Shown here: positions 10,944 to 20,337 of the stretch, one piece after another
Position numbering within the stretch: the first letter of the stretch is position 1
Layout: each line of letters starts with the position of its first letter
Assembly (NCBI GenBank): GCA_039191605.1
Contig: JBCCXL010000010.1
Span: 1 to 64,000 of the forward strand
Reading direction: 5' to 3'
DNA length: 64,000 nt
Source: JBCCXL01 sp039191605
Lineage (GTDB): Bacteria > Acidobacteriota > Thermoanaerobaculia > Multivoradales > JAHZIX01
The notes under the pieces: model-generated
The model's input: the letters and a program-made list of their open reading frames with translations, nothing else
What the model was told of the DNA's origin: nothing
Database searches by the model: none
Made by a program: the position numbers and the translations under genes

Positions 10944-13178
10944 TCACGGTTTGGCGACAGATGCGGCCTTGCTGACTAGCGTGTTGACTCCCACGTCGGT
11001 GGTAAAGCCCCAGAGGAATACCGCGATGCAGTCCTCTACCGTACCGACGAAGGTACCGCGAAAGATCACTACCGCGATGAGCGCCAAGCCGACCCAGGCA
11101 AGAGTGGATTGGATCAGCTCTGCGCAGAGTATCTCCTTCCAGGTTCGAGCGATGTCCAGTCGGATACGTTGGCGCAACTCCACCTTACGGGAACGCACTG
11201 GACTCGACAGCAGCTTTGGGGGTGCGGCACGAAGGCTCCACGGCTCCGATCCCGCCACCGACATCTGCGCCTGCTCCAGGACGCCCCTGAGGGTAGATCC
11301 CTCGATGGACCTTTGTCCGAGATGGTATTCCAGCGCTTGACGAGCGGCCGACAGGTATTTCCCAGCGGCGGTCAAACCCTGGACCTCCTCCTTCTGGGGC
11401 CCCGCCTCCCCCTTGAAGGGCTCGAGAATCGCTTCCTCCAGCGCCTTCGTGACCACCTCGATCTGTCGCTCGATCCGGTCGATCCCTTCCTTGGGCGAAT
11501 CGAGGAAATCCTCCCAGGAGAGCTTTTGCAGCGCTTCACTTGCCCTCGCCAGCTCATCGAGCCCTGGATTATCCCGTCCTTTCGCCAGAATGTTCGAGAC
11601 ACTGTTCGTCGTGGCAGCGAGCTCCCCCGCGAGCTGATCCAGAAGACTCTCGGCGAGCTGAGAGCCTTCGTAGGCGAGGGTCAGCAGTGCCTTGATGGCC
11701 TCCATGCCCTTCTTCTCGCCCGGCGTGGGAAGCTTGAGCTTGGCACGAAGACCTGCGAGAGCGCTCATCACCTTGTGCGCGGCCTCATGAGGAAGAGGAG
11801 GATCAATCTTCGAGGGGAAGACCTCGAGGGCATTGGAGAGATCTTTGGCCCAGCTCTTCAGCGTCTTGCGAAGCGTACTCCTTAGAGCTTCAGCTGATCT
11901 TTCAAGATCCTTCTTTACAGTGATCAAATCGCCTTCATTCAGCAGCCTCTCAACCTCTTTCAGATCTTCTCTGCAGGTGGCCAGGGGATTTCTGAGAAGA
12001 CCGCTCAGGCCCCAGTCGTTACGCAAGAGATCTTGAAGATCCGAGGCTCGACCCGAGCACAGGGTGCGTTGGATTTCGAAATCCGTGATGGCCTTCTCGA
12101 GGCGTTCTTGCCAAGGTTTGAGTTGTTTTTCGAGCTTTGCTGCAGGCGAGAGAACCAGCTGCCCGAGCGCTGCATTGAGCTCGATTTCGAGACGTTCGAG
12201 CTCCTGAGTGAAGTCATCTTCTCGCCCCAACGTACCGGCCTCCACGACTCGAAGACGAAACTTTTTCAGCTTGATGCGATTGCGTTGGCGTTCGATATAG
12301 GCCGTGAGGTACGTCCGCAGAAGGTAGCCAATGACCAGGCCGCCAACGGCGAGAAGAAGAATGGTGACCCAATGCTCTCGGGACTTGACCGTAAAGGTGA
12401 CATCGGTCCTCGGCATCGACGGAGAGTTGATGTGGAGGGTTCCGGTCGCGTCTCCCAGGGGAAAATCTTTGCTCACCTGGATCGGAAGGCGAAAGACCTT
12501 TCCGCTCGATGGAATGTCCTCGGTCTCGAGCTCTCCTTGCACAGGAAGATCACCGACCTTCGCTGCCCCAAATTGGTGGACGCTGAGATCTGTCAGCTCA
12601 GGCCCTTCCTTGACCTTGAGATGGAGGGGCGCGTTCCAGCTGCGGGTCCAAGTCCGTTCCTTGCCGAAAAAGCTCGTGTGCCGGAACACAACCGGCTGGA
12701 TCGCGAAGAGCTCGCTCTGGGGATAGGCGACGGTGAGGTTGAGGGTTTGGCGACGCCGGGAGGCTGGATCTTCCGCTTCCGGAGCCGTGAGATCGATCTT
12801 CAAATGGTAGTTGCCGAAGAGAGTCGATCCGGGCATCGCCGTCGGATCGAGGGTGATCCACAGCCGATGCGGGTCGGTCCCTTTGCCTTCCTCGATCTGG
12901 ACGTCAAAGGCTCGGGTCACCCGAGCGGGGTCGGCAACACCGAAACTCGCGATGTAGCGCTCGATGGAAACTTGGTCCGGTGCCAGCTCTGGCGACGCGA
13001 GATCGAAGAGCACGCTGACGCTCACTTCGTCCGCTGCTGAAACGGCAAAGGTGTAGGGGGGCTCGAAGACCGGCTTGATGAAGCCTTCTTCGGAAGCCGC
13101 CAGCGAAGCCGATGAGGCCGCCAGGGAAGCCGCGAGACCCAGCATCATCACGATCCGGCGAAAGGCTGGATTCTTCAT
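10944..13178 (-). CDS. Large membrane protein: signal peptide, beta-rich extracytoplasmic part, TM, coiled coil, second TM (unknown function)
   Basis: This 744-residue protein is not a family I recognise. Residues 1-28 form a signal peptide ending in ASLAAS. Residues about 30-265 are beta-rich with Ig-like strands and would lie in the periplasm. A TM helix (about 270-290, WVTILLLAVGGLVIGYLL) is followed by a basic stretch and long helical, coiled-coil-like sequence (about 295-690). A second hydrophobic helix pair lies at about 695-735 (STLAWVGLALIAVVIFRGT). The architecture suggests a sensor or scaffold linking periplasm and cytoplasm. The start has GAGGAG upstream. It is the last gene of a four-gene minus-strand unit with 13266-13886, 13898-15538 and 15585-16142, and it converges on the SLC13 gene. 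Confidence 0.75.
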   Translation of the reverse strand: MKNPAFRRIVMMLGLAASLAASSASLAASEEGFIKPVFEPPYTFAVSAADEVSVSVLFDLASPELAPDQVSIERYIASFGVADPARVTRAFDVQIEEGKGTDPHRLWITLDPTAMPGSTLFGNYHLKIDLTAPEAEDPASRRRQTLNLTVAYPQSELFAIQPVVFRHTSFFGKERTWTRSWNAPLHLKVKEGPELTDLSVHQFGAAKVGDLPVQGELETEDIPSSGKVFRLPIQVSKDFPLGDATGTLHINSPSMPRTDVTFTVKSREHWVTILLLAVGGLVIGYLLRTYLTAYIERQRNRIKLKKFRLRVVEAGTLGREDDFTQELERLEIELNAALGQLVLSPAAKLEKQLKPWQERLEKAITDFEIQRTLCSGRASDLQDLLRNDWGLSGLLRNPLATCREDLKEVERLLNEGDLITVKKDLERSAEALRSTLRKTLKSWAKDLSNALEVFPSKIDPPLPHEAAHKVMSALAGLRAKLKLPTPGEKKGMEAIKALLTLAYEGSQLAESLLDQLAGELAATTNSVSNILAKGRDNPGLDELARASEALQKLSWEDFLDSPKEGIDRIERQIEVVTKALEEAILEPFKGEAGPQKEEVQGLTAAGKYLSAARQALEYHLGQRSIEGSTLRGVLEQAQMSVAGSEPWSLRAAPPKLLSSPVRSRKVELRQRIRLDIARTWKEILCAELIQSTLAWVGLALIAVVIFRGTFVGTVEDCIAVFLWGFTTDVGVNTLVSKAASVAKP

Positions 13179-13265
13179 TGATTCACTCCTCGGGGTTATC
13201 GAAGCGAGAGGAGCGTTCTTCGGACGATCAAGCTCTCGCTCCCTGGCACGGAAACTGGTCTCGGC

Positions 13266-13886
13266 TCAATCCGCGGGCTGCTGATCCTCAATCTCCAACC
13301 CCTGAGCCAGCTTCTCGGCAAGTCCCAAGGCTTGCTTGAGCTGGGGAGATTCCTCCCCCAGAGCAGCGGCAAGCTGCTTCACGGTGGCGGTGACGAAAGC
13401 CGATGCGTCCTGAGTCTTGGGCGGCGGTTCGGCCAGGGCAGCGAGCGCGGCCGCGGCGCCTTCCAGTTGGGAAGTTCTGCGGAGAACGGCGCTGCGAGCG
13501 GCCGCCAGCTGCTGCTGCTGTTGAGCGGCGCGCTTTACCGCAGCCTCACGGCGGGTCGCGATCTCGTTCGTTTCGTCGAGGACACGCTGCAGAAATTCGA
13601 CCCGATACTCTTCGCCATCCGCCTCCCAGCGGCGACGATCAAAGTCATAGCCCTCCTGAATCCACAACAGGTTGTTCTCGAGACGATGCTGAATTCTCAG
13701 GCGACTGCGGGCCAGCTCATCGCGGGTGTCGGCGAAGCGCCGCGCTTCGTCCGTCACCAGCGCCAGCGAAGCCGCCAGCTCACCTGCCAGCTGGCGATCG
13801 GCTCGAGTCCCCGATTCAGCCAGCAGCCCTGAAGGCAGTAGCCAAAAGAGCGTTAGGAGCGAAGTGAAGATAGATATCCTGTTCAC
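13266..13886 (-). CDS. Secreted coiled-coil protein of unknown function
   Basis: This is a 206-residue protein with a signal peptide (residues 1-23, FTSLLTLFWLLPSGLLA). A mature part of Ala/Arg/Gln-rich amphipathic helices follows, with heptad character, so it is probably a periplasmic coiled-coil rod or oligomer. I recognise no family. The start is GTG with AGGAGG eight bases upstream. An ATG three bases earlier is out of frame and stops after two codons. The gene is only 11 bases downstream of the lipoprotein gene and 87 bases upstream of the two-TM protein gene, so the set is probably one operon acting at the cell envelope. Confidence 0.7.
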   Translation of the reverse strand: MNRISIFTSLLTLFWLLPSGLLAESGTRADRQLAGELAASLALVTDEARRFADTRDELARSRLRIQHRLENNLLWIQEGYDFDRRRWEADGEEYRVEFLQRVLDETNEIATRREAAVKRAAQQQQQLAAARSAVLRRTSQLEGAAAALAALAEPPPKTQDASAFVTATVKQLAAALGEESPQLKQALGLAEKLAQGLEIEDQQPAD

Positions 13887-13897
13887 GGCATGCCCTC

Positions 13898-15538
13898 CTA
13901 ATTGACGCCGACAGCGATGGCGCCGAGGCCCAGGGCGCTCACCAGGGTTTCAACGAGCTCGTCGGGTTTTAGCCCGCTGCTGGAAAACACCACGATCTGC
14001 TCGATCGGTGGCCCCAGCAGGCTCGCCCACTTCTGAAAAGCGATCTCGCTCGTATCGAGGGCGGCCTGGTGTTGTAAAGCGATCAGCCGGTAGTCGATCT
14101 GCTCGGACTGCACTCGTCCTAAAGTCCAGGCCGCCGAGTAGTCGACCAGCAGCCGGAAAAACAATGGCCGGCAGCCGACCGCGTCTTCGCCCGTCAACAG
14201 ACTGCGGGAAACCGCTGGATTCTCGCCGGCTCCCTGCGAGAGGCATCCCTTTCTTTCTAGCTCTTGGCGGCGCAGCTCCGCCTGTCCCAGAAATATCAAT
14301 TCGTTGCGATACGCAGCCTCCTGCTCCTCGAGCAGGGCGAGGGTCTGGTCGAACAAAAGCTCGCGATCACGCGCCGCAGCAAGGTCGAGAGCGAGCTGCT
14401 TCTCCTTCAGCGTTAGCGCGGTCCAGGGCGCTTGATCTGCGCCATCGAGAGCGACTCCGATAGCCCGCAGCGATTGGATCACCCGACTGGCATCGTCGCC
14501 GGCGAGGATATCGGCGAGCCCAGCGGCGAGCTCTTCTCTTTCGGCTTCGAGGCGCGAGGCGAGAGGCAACGCGCTCAGATCCCCGAGGGCGAACTCACTG
14601 CCGAGGCCCAGCGCAGCCATCTGAGCTTGGGCCGCGGCGAGGGCGGCGGCGAGGTCGTCGAGACCCAGCTCTTTGAGCGCAGCGCCATCATCGCCTCGAA
14701 CGAATGCCTCCATCGCGCGCTCGACCTGCCCGGCGTGAGCGATCAGCTTCTGAGCAGCGGTCCGCAAAGGTTCGCGATCGGCCGGCTCGCTGCTCGCAGC
14801 GCGCGCTTCTTTGATCGCCGCCCGCGCGTCCTCGAGGCCATCCACCGCCTCCTGCGTCGCCTGCCTAGCCTGACTTCTGGCACCTTGCATCGCCGCGATC
14901 GCCGTACCGTTGGTCAGTGTCCCGCCAAGGAGTAAATCCTGGCCTTCGGCCTGACCGCGTAGCATGGCGAGATAACGCTGGCACTCGAGATGGTGCTCGT
15001 CCCAAAAGATGCGCGGCACCGAGCCCTCCGCCGGCGGCTCCACCTGGGATGTCTGCGGACAGTCGAGATCCGGGAGCGTCGAGTCGTTGCTCTTCTCGAC
15101 TGCGTAATCGGCGTCGACCGTCGCTAGCTTCTCGAGCTGCCGGCTGGCCCGTGCGTCCCGGATCAGGAAGTCCCTCAGCTGGTCCCGGTCGGAGATACCC
15201 AACCGCCTTAAACGGGCGCTGAGATCCTGCTCCAGAAAGTCCCACGCCTCGCGGGTTCGTTCCCGATCGATCAGGAAGACCAAGCGGGCGTCGCGGCGAG
15301 CCAGGGTGTGCTTCTCGACCAACTCCAGCTCGGCGGCGAGCATCTGATCCAGTCGATCGCGCTCTGCTTTTACCGTTGCGGCGAGGTCAGCAGCCTCAAA
15401 TTGTGCCCTTGCCTTTTCAGCCAAGGCGGCATCTTGTGGCCGATGAAGGCGTACGGTGCCGCATCCAACGCTGGTCAGTGCCATACCGACCAGCGCAACG
15501 AGGGCGAGGGGAGCCAGTGGCCAAGAATTGTTATTCAT
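13898..15538 (-). CDS. Putative lipoprotein with long helical body (unknown function)
   Basis: This is a 546-residue protein. The N-terminus is a lipoprotein signal: hydrophobic ALVALVGMALTS then VGCG, with Cys26 as the likely lipidated residue. The rest is almost entirely predicted helix, rich in Ala, Glu, Arg and Leu with coiled-coil stretches and a few scattered Cys. I recognise no named domain. Together with the secreted coiled-coil protein and the two-TM protein encoded downstream it could form an envelope-spanning assembly, by analogy with other lipoprotein plus coiled-coil plus inner-membrane sets. That is inference from architecture and gene order only. The ATG start fits the signal peptide exactly. 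Confidence 0.72.
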   Translation of the reverse strand: MNNNSWPLAPLALVALVGMALTSVGCGTVRLHRPQDAALAEKARAQFEAADLAATVKAERDRLDQMLAAELELVEKHTLARRDARLVFLIDRERTREAWDFLEQDLSARLRRLGISDRDQLRDFLIRDARASRQLEKLATVDADYAVEKSNDSTLPDLDCPQTSQVEPPAEGSVPRIFWDEHHLECQRYLAMLRGQAEGQDLLLGGTLTNGTAIAAMQGARSQARQATQEAVDGLEDARAAIKEARAASSEPADREPLRTAAQKLIAHAGQVERAMEAFVRGDDGAALKELGLDDLAAALAAAQAQMAALGLGSEFALGDLSALPLASRLEAEREELAAGLADILAGDDASRVIQSLRAIGVALDGADQAPWTALTLKEKQLALDLAAARDRELLFDQTLALLEEQEAAYRNELIFLGQAELRRQELERKGCLSQGAGENPAVSRSLLTGEDAVGCRPLFFRLLVDYSAAWTLGRVQSEQIDYRLIALQHQAALDTSEIAFQKWASLLGPPIEQIVVFSSSGLKPDELVETLVSALGLGAIAVGVN

Positions 15539-15584
15539 CGTATACCCATCCCATAACAGCTTTGTCCCACTTATCGATGAACGC

Positions 15585-16142
15585 TCAGACCTGAGTCCCG
15601 CTCCAGATCTCTATGACCTGCTGGACGACGGTCATGATCCGATCTGTGCGCTGCGCTTCGACGATCAGCTCTCCGACCTGCTCCGCCAGTTGACCGATCT
15701 CTTCCACGGTGTCGGCGGACGGCGGAACCATGGCGAGCCGCCCAGCCTGGAAGGCGGTAATCCTTGCATTCACCTTGGTGAGCTCCGCCTCGAGATCAGC
15801 AATCAGGATCCGCAGCCGACTCTTTTCCGCCGCATCCGCGATGACCTCCTCACCGGTCAAGTGAACGACAGCATCACCTAAGGCTTGGCGTGCTCTGACC
15901 AGCAGCGTCAGACTCGCCCGACGCTGCTCCTCACTCATCTGATCTACGGGTAGATCTGCAGCTTCCAAGACCGGAGAGGCGCCAAGGGAGATCGCCGATG
16001 GCGCCTCGACTTCGAACAGTGCATGATCGACATAGTGTCGAAGGGCCAGACGGATGGTCGCCGCCTGTCCTTCCCCGGAGATCCCTTGAGCCTGCTCGAA
16101 GAGCTCTTGATCAACGGTCGAGCTGACAGTTTTCTTGGCCAT
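15585..16142 (-). CDS. Small cytoplasmic protein with ribbon-helix-helix-like N-terminus (unknown)
   Basis: This is a 185-residue soluble protein. The first 45 residues (VSSTVDQELFEQAQGISGEGQ, then AATIRLALRHYV) have the strand-helix-helix spacing seen in CopG/Arc-type ribbon-helix-helix DNA-binding domains. The rest is helical with coiled-coil character. It may be the regulator of the module, since it is the first gene of the minus-strand unit, 46 bases before the lipoprotein gene. Alternatively it is simply another coiled-coil component. GAGGAG lies nine bases before the ATG. Confidence 0.55.
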   Translation of the reverse strand: MAKKTVSSTVDQELFEQAQGISGEGQAATIRLALRHYVDHALFEVEAPSAISLGASPVLEAADLPVDQMSEEQRRASLTLLVRARQALGDAVVHLTGEEVIADAAEKSRLRILIADLEAELTKVNARITAFQAGRLAMVPPSADTVEEIGQLAEQVGELIVEAQRTDRIMTVVQQVIEIWSGTQV

Positions 16143-16602
16143 CTGCTTGCTCCTCGCGATTCGACTCGATCACAAGCGGCTCATCGGTATTCCGTACTCT
16201 GCCGGCGCAGAGGGACGAAGCAGTGTCGATATCGGTGTCATGAAGTCCGCTCGGTGAACAACGCTTTCACTCTTTAGACGGACGCCGGATCTGCTTTTCT
16301 CAATGCTCGCGCAATCGAAACTCCAGCCCCCGCTCCCCCACGGCACGATACGGCGATGGATCGAAGCATCTCGTAGCCGACCTGGAGTCTCTCGACGACG
16401 GTGTCGGCATCTCTAAGCTTTATTTGACGTTCCCCGACATCGCTCTTGACGGTCTACGCCTTGGGTTCATGTCACCCACGCTTTCTAGAGCGCCGGGGAA
16501 GGACCCAGCCGGCGGTGGACGAAGGCGTTCCAGATAGGTCCAAAAGACATCTCGAGCTTTTCCTGGCGCTTCAAGCGCTTCTGGCAGCGACAGCCCTGCC
16601 CA
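16143..16602. other. Non-coding gap upstream of the four-gene module
   Basis: These 460 bases contain the leader of the minus-strand module, with its ribosome binding site at the left end, and a stretch of lower GC than the neighbours. I found no convincing sigma-70 promoter, RNA gene or protein. At its right end it joins abruptly to the decayed SLC13 copy. This may be the boundary of an inserted segment. Confidence 0.5.
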
Positions 16603-16901
16603 TCACGGTGGTAGTGCTGCTCACCGAGCTCACCTCCAACACCGCCGCCGCCTTCCTGCCGGTGCTGGCCTCCGTCGCCGCCGCCCTGGGCCGCGACCCG
16701 CTGGTCTTCCTGCTCCCCGCCACCCTCGCCGCCAGCTGAGCTTTCATGCTGCCGGCGGCCACCCCGCCCAACGCCATCGTCGACGGCAGCGAGCGGGTGC
16801 CCCTGCCCCAAATGGCCCGCGCTGGGCTGTGGCTGAACCTCCTCTTCACCCTATTGGTGGAGCTGTGGGGTGCGCTGGTGATGCCGAGGATCCTCGGCTG
16901 A
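16603..16901 (+). pseudogene. Remnant of SLC13 transporter 3' end (right copy of direct repeat)
   Basis: This fragment matches the last 100 codons of the SLC13 gene at 9284-10825 in the same frame and orientation. It has no 5' part and no start. It differs by about 20 substitutions, a 3-base and a 6-base deletion, and a Cys codon changed to TGA at 16737-16739. After that the frame stays open to a stop at the same place as in the parent. It would encode only the last SNT motif and the final helices, so it cannot be a working transporter. It marks the right edge of the segment holding the four-gene minus-strand module. Confidence 0.9.
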
Positions 16902-16974
16902 AACGCCACCCACCGTGACGAAGGGGCTCAGCGGTAGCGACTGAAGGAGAAGAGCGACAGTCTCGGCGAACAAG

Positions 16975-18495
16975 CTACGAGCCCTTCAACCGCTGCATCC
17001 CCACCACCGCCTGGCGATCCACCGCCTTGAGCACCCGCAGCTGCTGCTGCACCAGCGCCTCGAAGCTCGGCAGCCCAAGGCGCTGCTTGGCCTCGGCCAT
17101 CGCCGCGGGCTCTTTTGCTGCTGCCGCTTCGCCCCCCGTCAGACCAGGCCGCAGGGTGCGATCCTTCTGACCGCCGGTGCCGATGTGGATCACCTCGCCT
17201 CGGGGGTTCAAGACCGATTGCCGGTGATCGGGATTCTTCCCCGCCGTTCGCCGATCCGTTGGCGAAGGCCCGAGGCCGGTTTGGCTCGGCACTCCGGGAA
17301 CCTGCCTCGGATCGCCGGTAAAAGGGTGCGAATGAAGATCCCCTACCGGCTGGTCGGTGATGCCCACCAGCGCCAGCTCCCGATCCGTCGGCTCCCGCAT
17401 CGAGGGCTGCGAGAAGGCCCCGGTCTTCTCGTCCTTTTCCCTCTTCGGGTGCCCCGGAATTGGCTGGGTGAAGCCGAAGCTTCCTTCCCCCGCCGGTAGG
17501 ATGCTGGAGAGCCACTCCACGTGATGGCCGCGCATTTCCTCCTGGCCGGCCAGGTTCTTGTTGAGCGCTTTGAGCCGCGCGACCTCGTCCTTCAGCGATC
17601 CCCGCTGCCCCTTGATCTCCAGCCGCCGCTCTCGCTGCCGCCGCAGGCCGGCGCCGAAGGCCTGACGGCGATTCTGCCGCAGCGCCTGCCGCGCCGACTT
17701 CAGATCCGCCTTGGCCTGCTCCTTCTCCTGCGCGAAGAGCTGGGCGTCCGCTTCCGCGGCGGCGACCAGCACATCCGCCTGATGCAGCGTTGCCAGATCG
17801 ATGGGCTCTAGGCCCTTTGCCTGATCCGCCTCGGAAGCCACGTATTGGCGCGCCTGGCCGACGCCCTCTGCCTTCCCCTTATCCAGCAAGTCCACCACCG
17901 GCGCTCGCCGCAGCGGATGCTGCTCCCGCTTCAGGGCTTCGAAGTCGATGCCCTCCTCTTCGGCTCCTTCAGGCCCTACTGCCGCGGCGCCGAGAGGCTG
18001 TCGCTGGATCCGCTCCGCTCGAGCCTCCGGCGCTACCCGCCCGGGCTCCGGTCCGGGATCGACATCTTTCGAAAGCTCTGCACCACGCTGCTGCACAGCT
18101 CCTTGTTGAACGGTATGAGCGAGCTCGTGGGCGATGAGCCGCCGTCCCTCGGCGCTTCCGGGACGAAACTCCCCCTGGCCGAAGACGACATCCGAGCCCA
18201 GAGTGAAGGCCCGGGCGGAAACCGATTCCGCCGCCGAGGCGGCCCGCTCCCCGCTGTGTACCCGCACCGCCTCTAAATCAACCCCCAATCGGGGCTCAAA
18301 GAAGGCCCGCTCAGCGGCCGGCAGCGGCGCTCCGGAGCCCAGGGAGCGAATCGCCTCTTCCCCCTGGGCAGAGACGGGCCCCTCGAGATCATGGTTGGCA
18401 GATCTCAAGATTCGACGCTTCCCAACCTGGAGCCGCCGCACCGGAGAAAAGGGCGCCGCTGGGGCCTTTCGAGACGGTTTGGAATGGCGATTCAT
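16975..18495 (-). CDS. DUF4157 protein with C-terminal JAMM/DUF4329-like domain, eCIS cargo candidate
   Basis: This is a 506-residue protein. After a basic N-terminus it has a DUF4157 domain (about 45-135) with the conserved FFEPRLG and VRVHSG segments and the zinc-protease-like HELAH at 123-127. A helical, Arg/Lys/Gln-rich coiled-coil stretch (about 180-330) leads to a C-terminal domain. HSHP at 388-391 and SPTD at 411-414 there recall the HxHP...S..D metal site of JAMM/MPN or DUF4329-type domains. The family link of the C-terminal part is tentative. It is the last gene of the cargo-like array downstream of the eCIS structural genes. AGGAGG lies ten bases before the ATG. Proteins with N-terminal DUF4157 are known to be frequent in eCIS loci, often with toxin-like C-termini. 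Confidence 0.72.
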   Translation of the reverse strand: MNRHSKPSRKAPAAPFSPVRRLQVGKRRILRSANHDLEGPVSAQGEEAIRSLGSGAPLPAAERAFFEPRLGVDLEAVRVHSGERAASAAESVSARAFTLGSDVVFGQGEFRPGSAEGRRLIAHELAHTVQQGAVQQRGAELSKDVDPGPEPGRVAPEARAERIQRQPLGAAAVGPEGAEEEGIDFEALKREQHPLRRAPVVDLLDKGKAEGVGQARQYVASEADQAKGLEPIDLATLHQADVLVAAAEADAQLFAQEKEQAKADLKSARQALRQNRRQAFGAGLRRQRERRLEIKGQRGSLKDEVARLKALNKNLAGQEEMRGHHVEWLSSILPAGEGSFGFTQPIPGHPKREKDEKTGAFSQPSMREPTDRELALVGITDQPVGDLHSHPFTGDPRQVPGVPSQTGLGPSPTDRRTAGKNPDHRQSVLNPRGEVIHIGTGGQKDRTLRPGLTGGEAAAAKEPAAMAEAKQRLGLPSFEALVQQQLRVLKAVDRQAVVGMQRLKGS

Positions 18496-18602
18496 CGGAA
18501 CGATCCTCCTCGTTCAATGCTGAGCGACAGAGTCGACTAGGAGCTATATGGACCCGAGACGTTGTGGATTCAGCGGGAGAGCTGCTGCTCGCAACTCTGC
18601 GA

Positions 18603-20267
18603 TCAACCTCCCGGATAGATGTACATCGACAGCAGCGGGGTTCCTCCCGAGGAGCGAATGCGCTTCAGCCAGCCTGCCGTGGCGTCGACACTGCCCGCCC
18701 AACCCTTCTTTGCCGCCCATTTGTGGGCGCAGCGCTTCTCCGCCGCCAGGTCTTTTTTCTTCGCCGCCTTGTAGCAACCATCGGAGGTGCTGCCGGCGCG
18801 CCAATGAAAATAGAAGGGTCCAGAATCCGCCGGCAGCGGGGTGGTCCAGTGATTGAGCACCGTGTCTCGAGTGGATTGAACCACCGGATTGGTGATCGTG
18901 CCGCTCTCCAGCTGAGCCTTGGCGCTCTTATAGTTGCTGCCGCCGATGGCATGGAATTGGCTAGCGATCACAACATCCTTCAGCTTGCTCTTAAAGCTCG
19001 CTGAACCGATGCGCCGGCGGATCGTAAAGAAAATGTATTTTCGCTGCTCGTCCTCGCTACTTCCGGACTGAGTTTGCTCACCGAAGATCGTCGCGATGAG
19101 ATGCACCGTCGAGGCATCCAGAGGCTTTGTAGGGTTAGGCTTACCTGGAAGAGATCCGATGTTGGGGTCCTGCCAGCCCTTGATCAGCAATACACAATCC
19201 CCGACCTTGATCGACTTACCGAGGACACCCTTATTGATCGCCTCGACAGTTTTCGCATACTCCGCTGCCCGTCCAGTGAACAACGAAGAGTCCTTTCCTT
19301 TGGCCCGCTTCACTACCGATTCATAGCCTTTATCACTTTTTACAACGGTCTCCTTAGCGAAGTCCGTTGGTAATAGGGGCCGCAAACCGGCCGCGACAGC
19401 AGCGGCCACGCTCGCCGCGATCAAGCCCGCCATCCGAATCGTACAGTCAACTCTCGCCCGGTGCTTCAGATAGGCCGGGCTTTGCCAGCCCTTGATCACC
19501 ACGACACACTGCTTGGCCTTCAGCCCGCTCTTGCCGCCGTTGAGATCCACCAACTTGTCTGCCAGCTCCTTATTACTTCGCACCGAATTATCTGCTCTGA
19601 AACGCTTCGCGACGTCGGTATAAGTCTTCTCTTTGTCGAGCTGGAACACCTTCACGGATTCACCAGAGCTCAGCTTCTTCTTCGCCGCCTCCTTGAGCTT
19701 CTTAGCAGCATCAAGGTTCTTGCAGGGTTTTCTCTGCACCCGGGGGCTGACTGTTCGCTGCTGCAGGGTGTGGGTGAGCTCATGAGCGATGAGCCGCCGT
19801 CCCTCGGCGCTGCCGGGGCGAAACTCCCCGGCACCGAAGGCGATATCCGAACCCAGGGCAAAGGCCCTGGCGGAGACCGATTCCGCCGCCGCCTCAGCCC
19901 GCGCTCCGGTGTGCACCCGCACCGCGCTGAGATCGGTTCCCAGGCGCGGCTCGAAGAAGGTACGTTCCGATCGTGGCAGAGGAACACCGGCACCAAGGGA
20001 GCTCACCCTCTTCTGTACGTCTTCGCCGACCTCCCCTGTCGACTCCGCCGCCGCATCGAGTCGGGCGCGGCGGAGGGTGCTGCGGACCGGCTCCGACGAG
20101 AAGCGAATCATCGGCAGGACACCGCCACGGGAGCCAGCATCGAAGCGGGGTCGGGTCGAGGATCTGGATCGCTTGCTGGATCGTTTGCTGTGTTGTTTGC
20201 TGTGTTGTTTGAACATATTAGGGGTTGGGCTCAGGGACGAGCGCAGGTTGCGGATGCTCCACGGCAT
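18603..20267 (-). CDS. DUF4157 protein with LysM-like segments and SleB-type cell-wall hydrolase domain
   Basis: This is a 554-residue protein. A Lys/Arg/Ser-rich, His-containing leader (about 1-80) precedes a DUF4157 domain (about 85-172, HELTH at 162-166). Two LysM-like repeats follow (about 205-270 and 315-380), each ending in a similar VVVIKGWQ or VLLIKGWQ strand. The C-terminal 150 residues look like the SleB/hydrolase_2 fold: IATIFGEQ with a candidate catalytic Glu, then IFFTIRRRI, then DVVIASQFHA. The prediction is a peptidoglycan-binding and cleaving enzyme. A later in-frame ATG at 20216 is possible, and neither start has a strong ribosome binding site. The combination of DUF4157 with a wall hydrolase points to injected or lysis-linked cargo. 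Confidence 0.75.
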   Translation of the reverse strand: MPWSIRNLRSSLSPTPNMFKQHSKQHSKRSSKRSRSSTRPRFDAGSRGGVLPMIRFSSEPVRSTLRRARLDAAAESTGEVGEDVQKRVSSLGAGVPLPRSERTFFEPRLGTDLSAVRVHTGARAEAAAESVSARAFALGSDIAFGAGEFRPGSAEGRRLIAHELTHTLQQRTVSPRVQRKPCKNLDAAKKLKEAAKKKLSSGESVKVFQLDKEKTYTDVAKRFRADNSVRSNKELADKLVDLNGGKSGLKAKQCVVVIKGWQSPAYLKHRARVDCTIRMAGLIAASVAAAVAAGLRPLLPTDFAKETVVKSDKGYESVVKRAKGKDSSLFTGRAAEYAKTVEAINKGVLGKSIKVGDCVLLIKGWQDPNIGSLPGKPNPTKPLDASTVHLIATIFGEQTQSGSSEDEQRKYIFFTIRRRIGSASFKSKLKDVVIASQFHAIGGSNYKSAKAQLESGTITNPVVQSTRDTVLNHWTTPLPADSGPFYFHWRAGSTSDGCYKAAKKKDLAAEKRCAHKWAAKKGWAGSVDATAGWLKRIRSSGGTPLLSMYIYPGG

Positions 20268-20337
20268 CTCGAAGGGGGGCGTCTCGAAGGGTTGCGCCTC
20301 TCGAGATCTCGGTGCGCTGTCTCAGAACGCGGCTCCA

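Noticed and set aside
16737..16739. UGA in place of a Cys codon in the SLC13 remnant read as a second selenocysteine
   Set aside because: The fragment lacks its 5' part and start and carries other damage, and no hairpin like the one in the selenoprotein gene follows. A simple nonsense mutation is the better reading.
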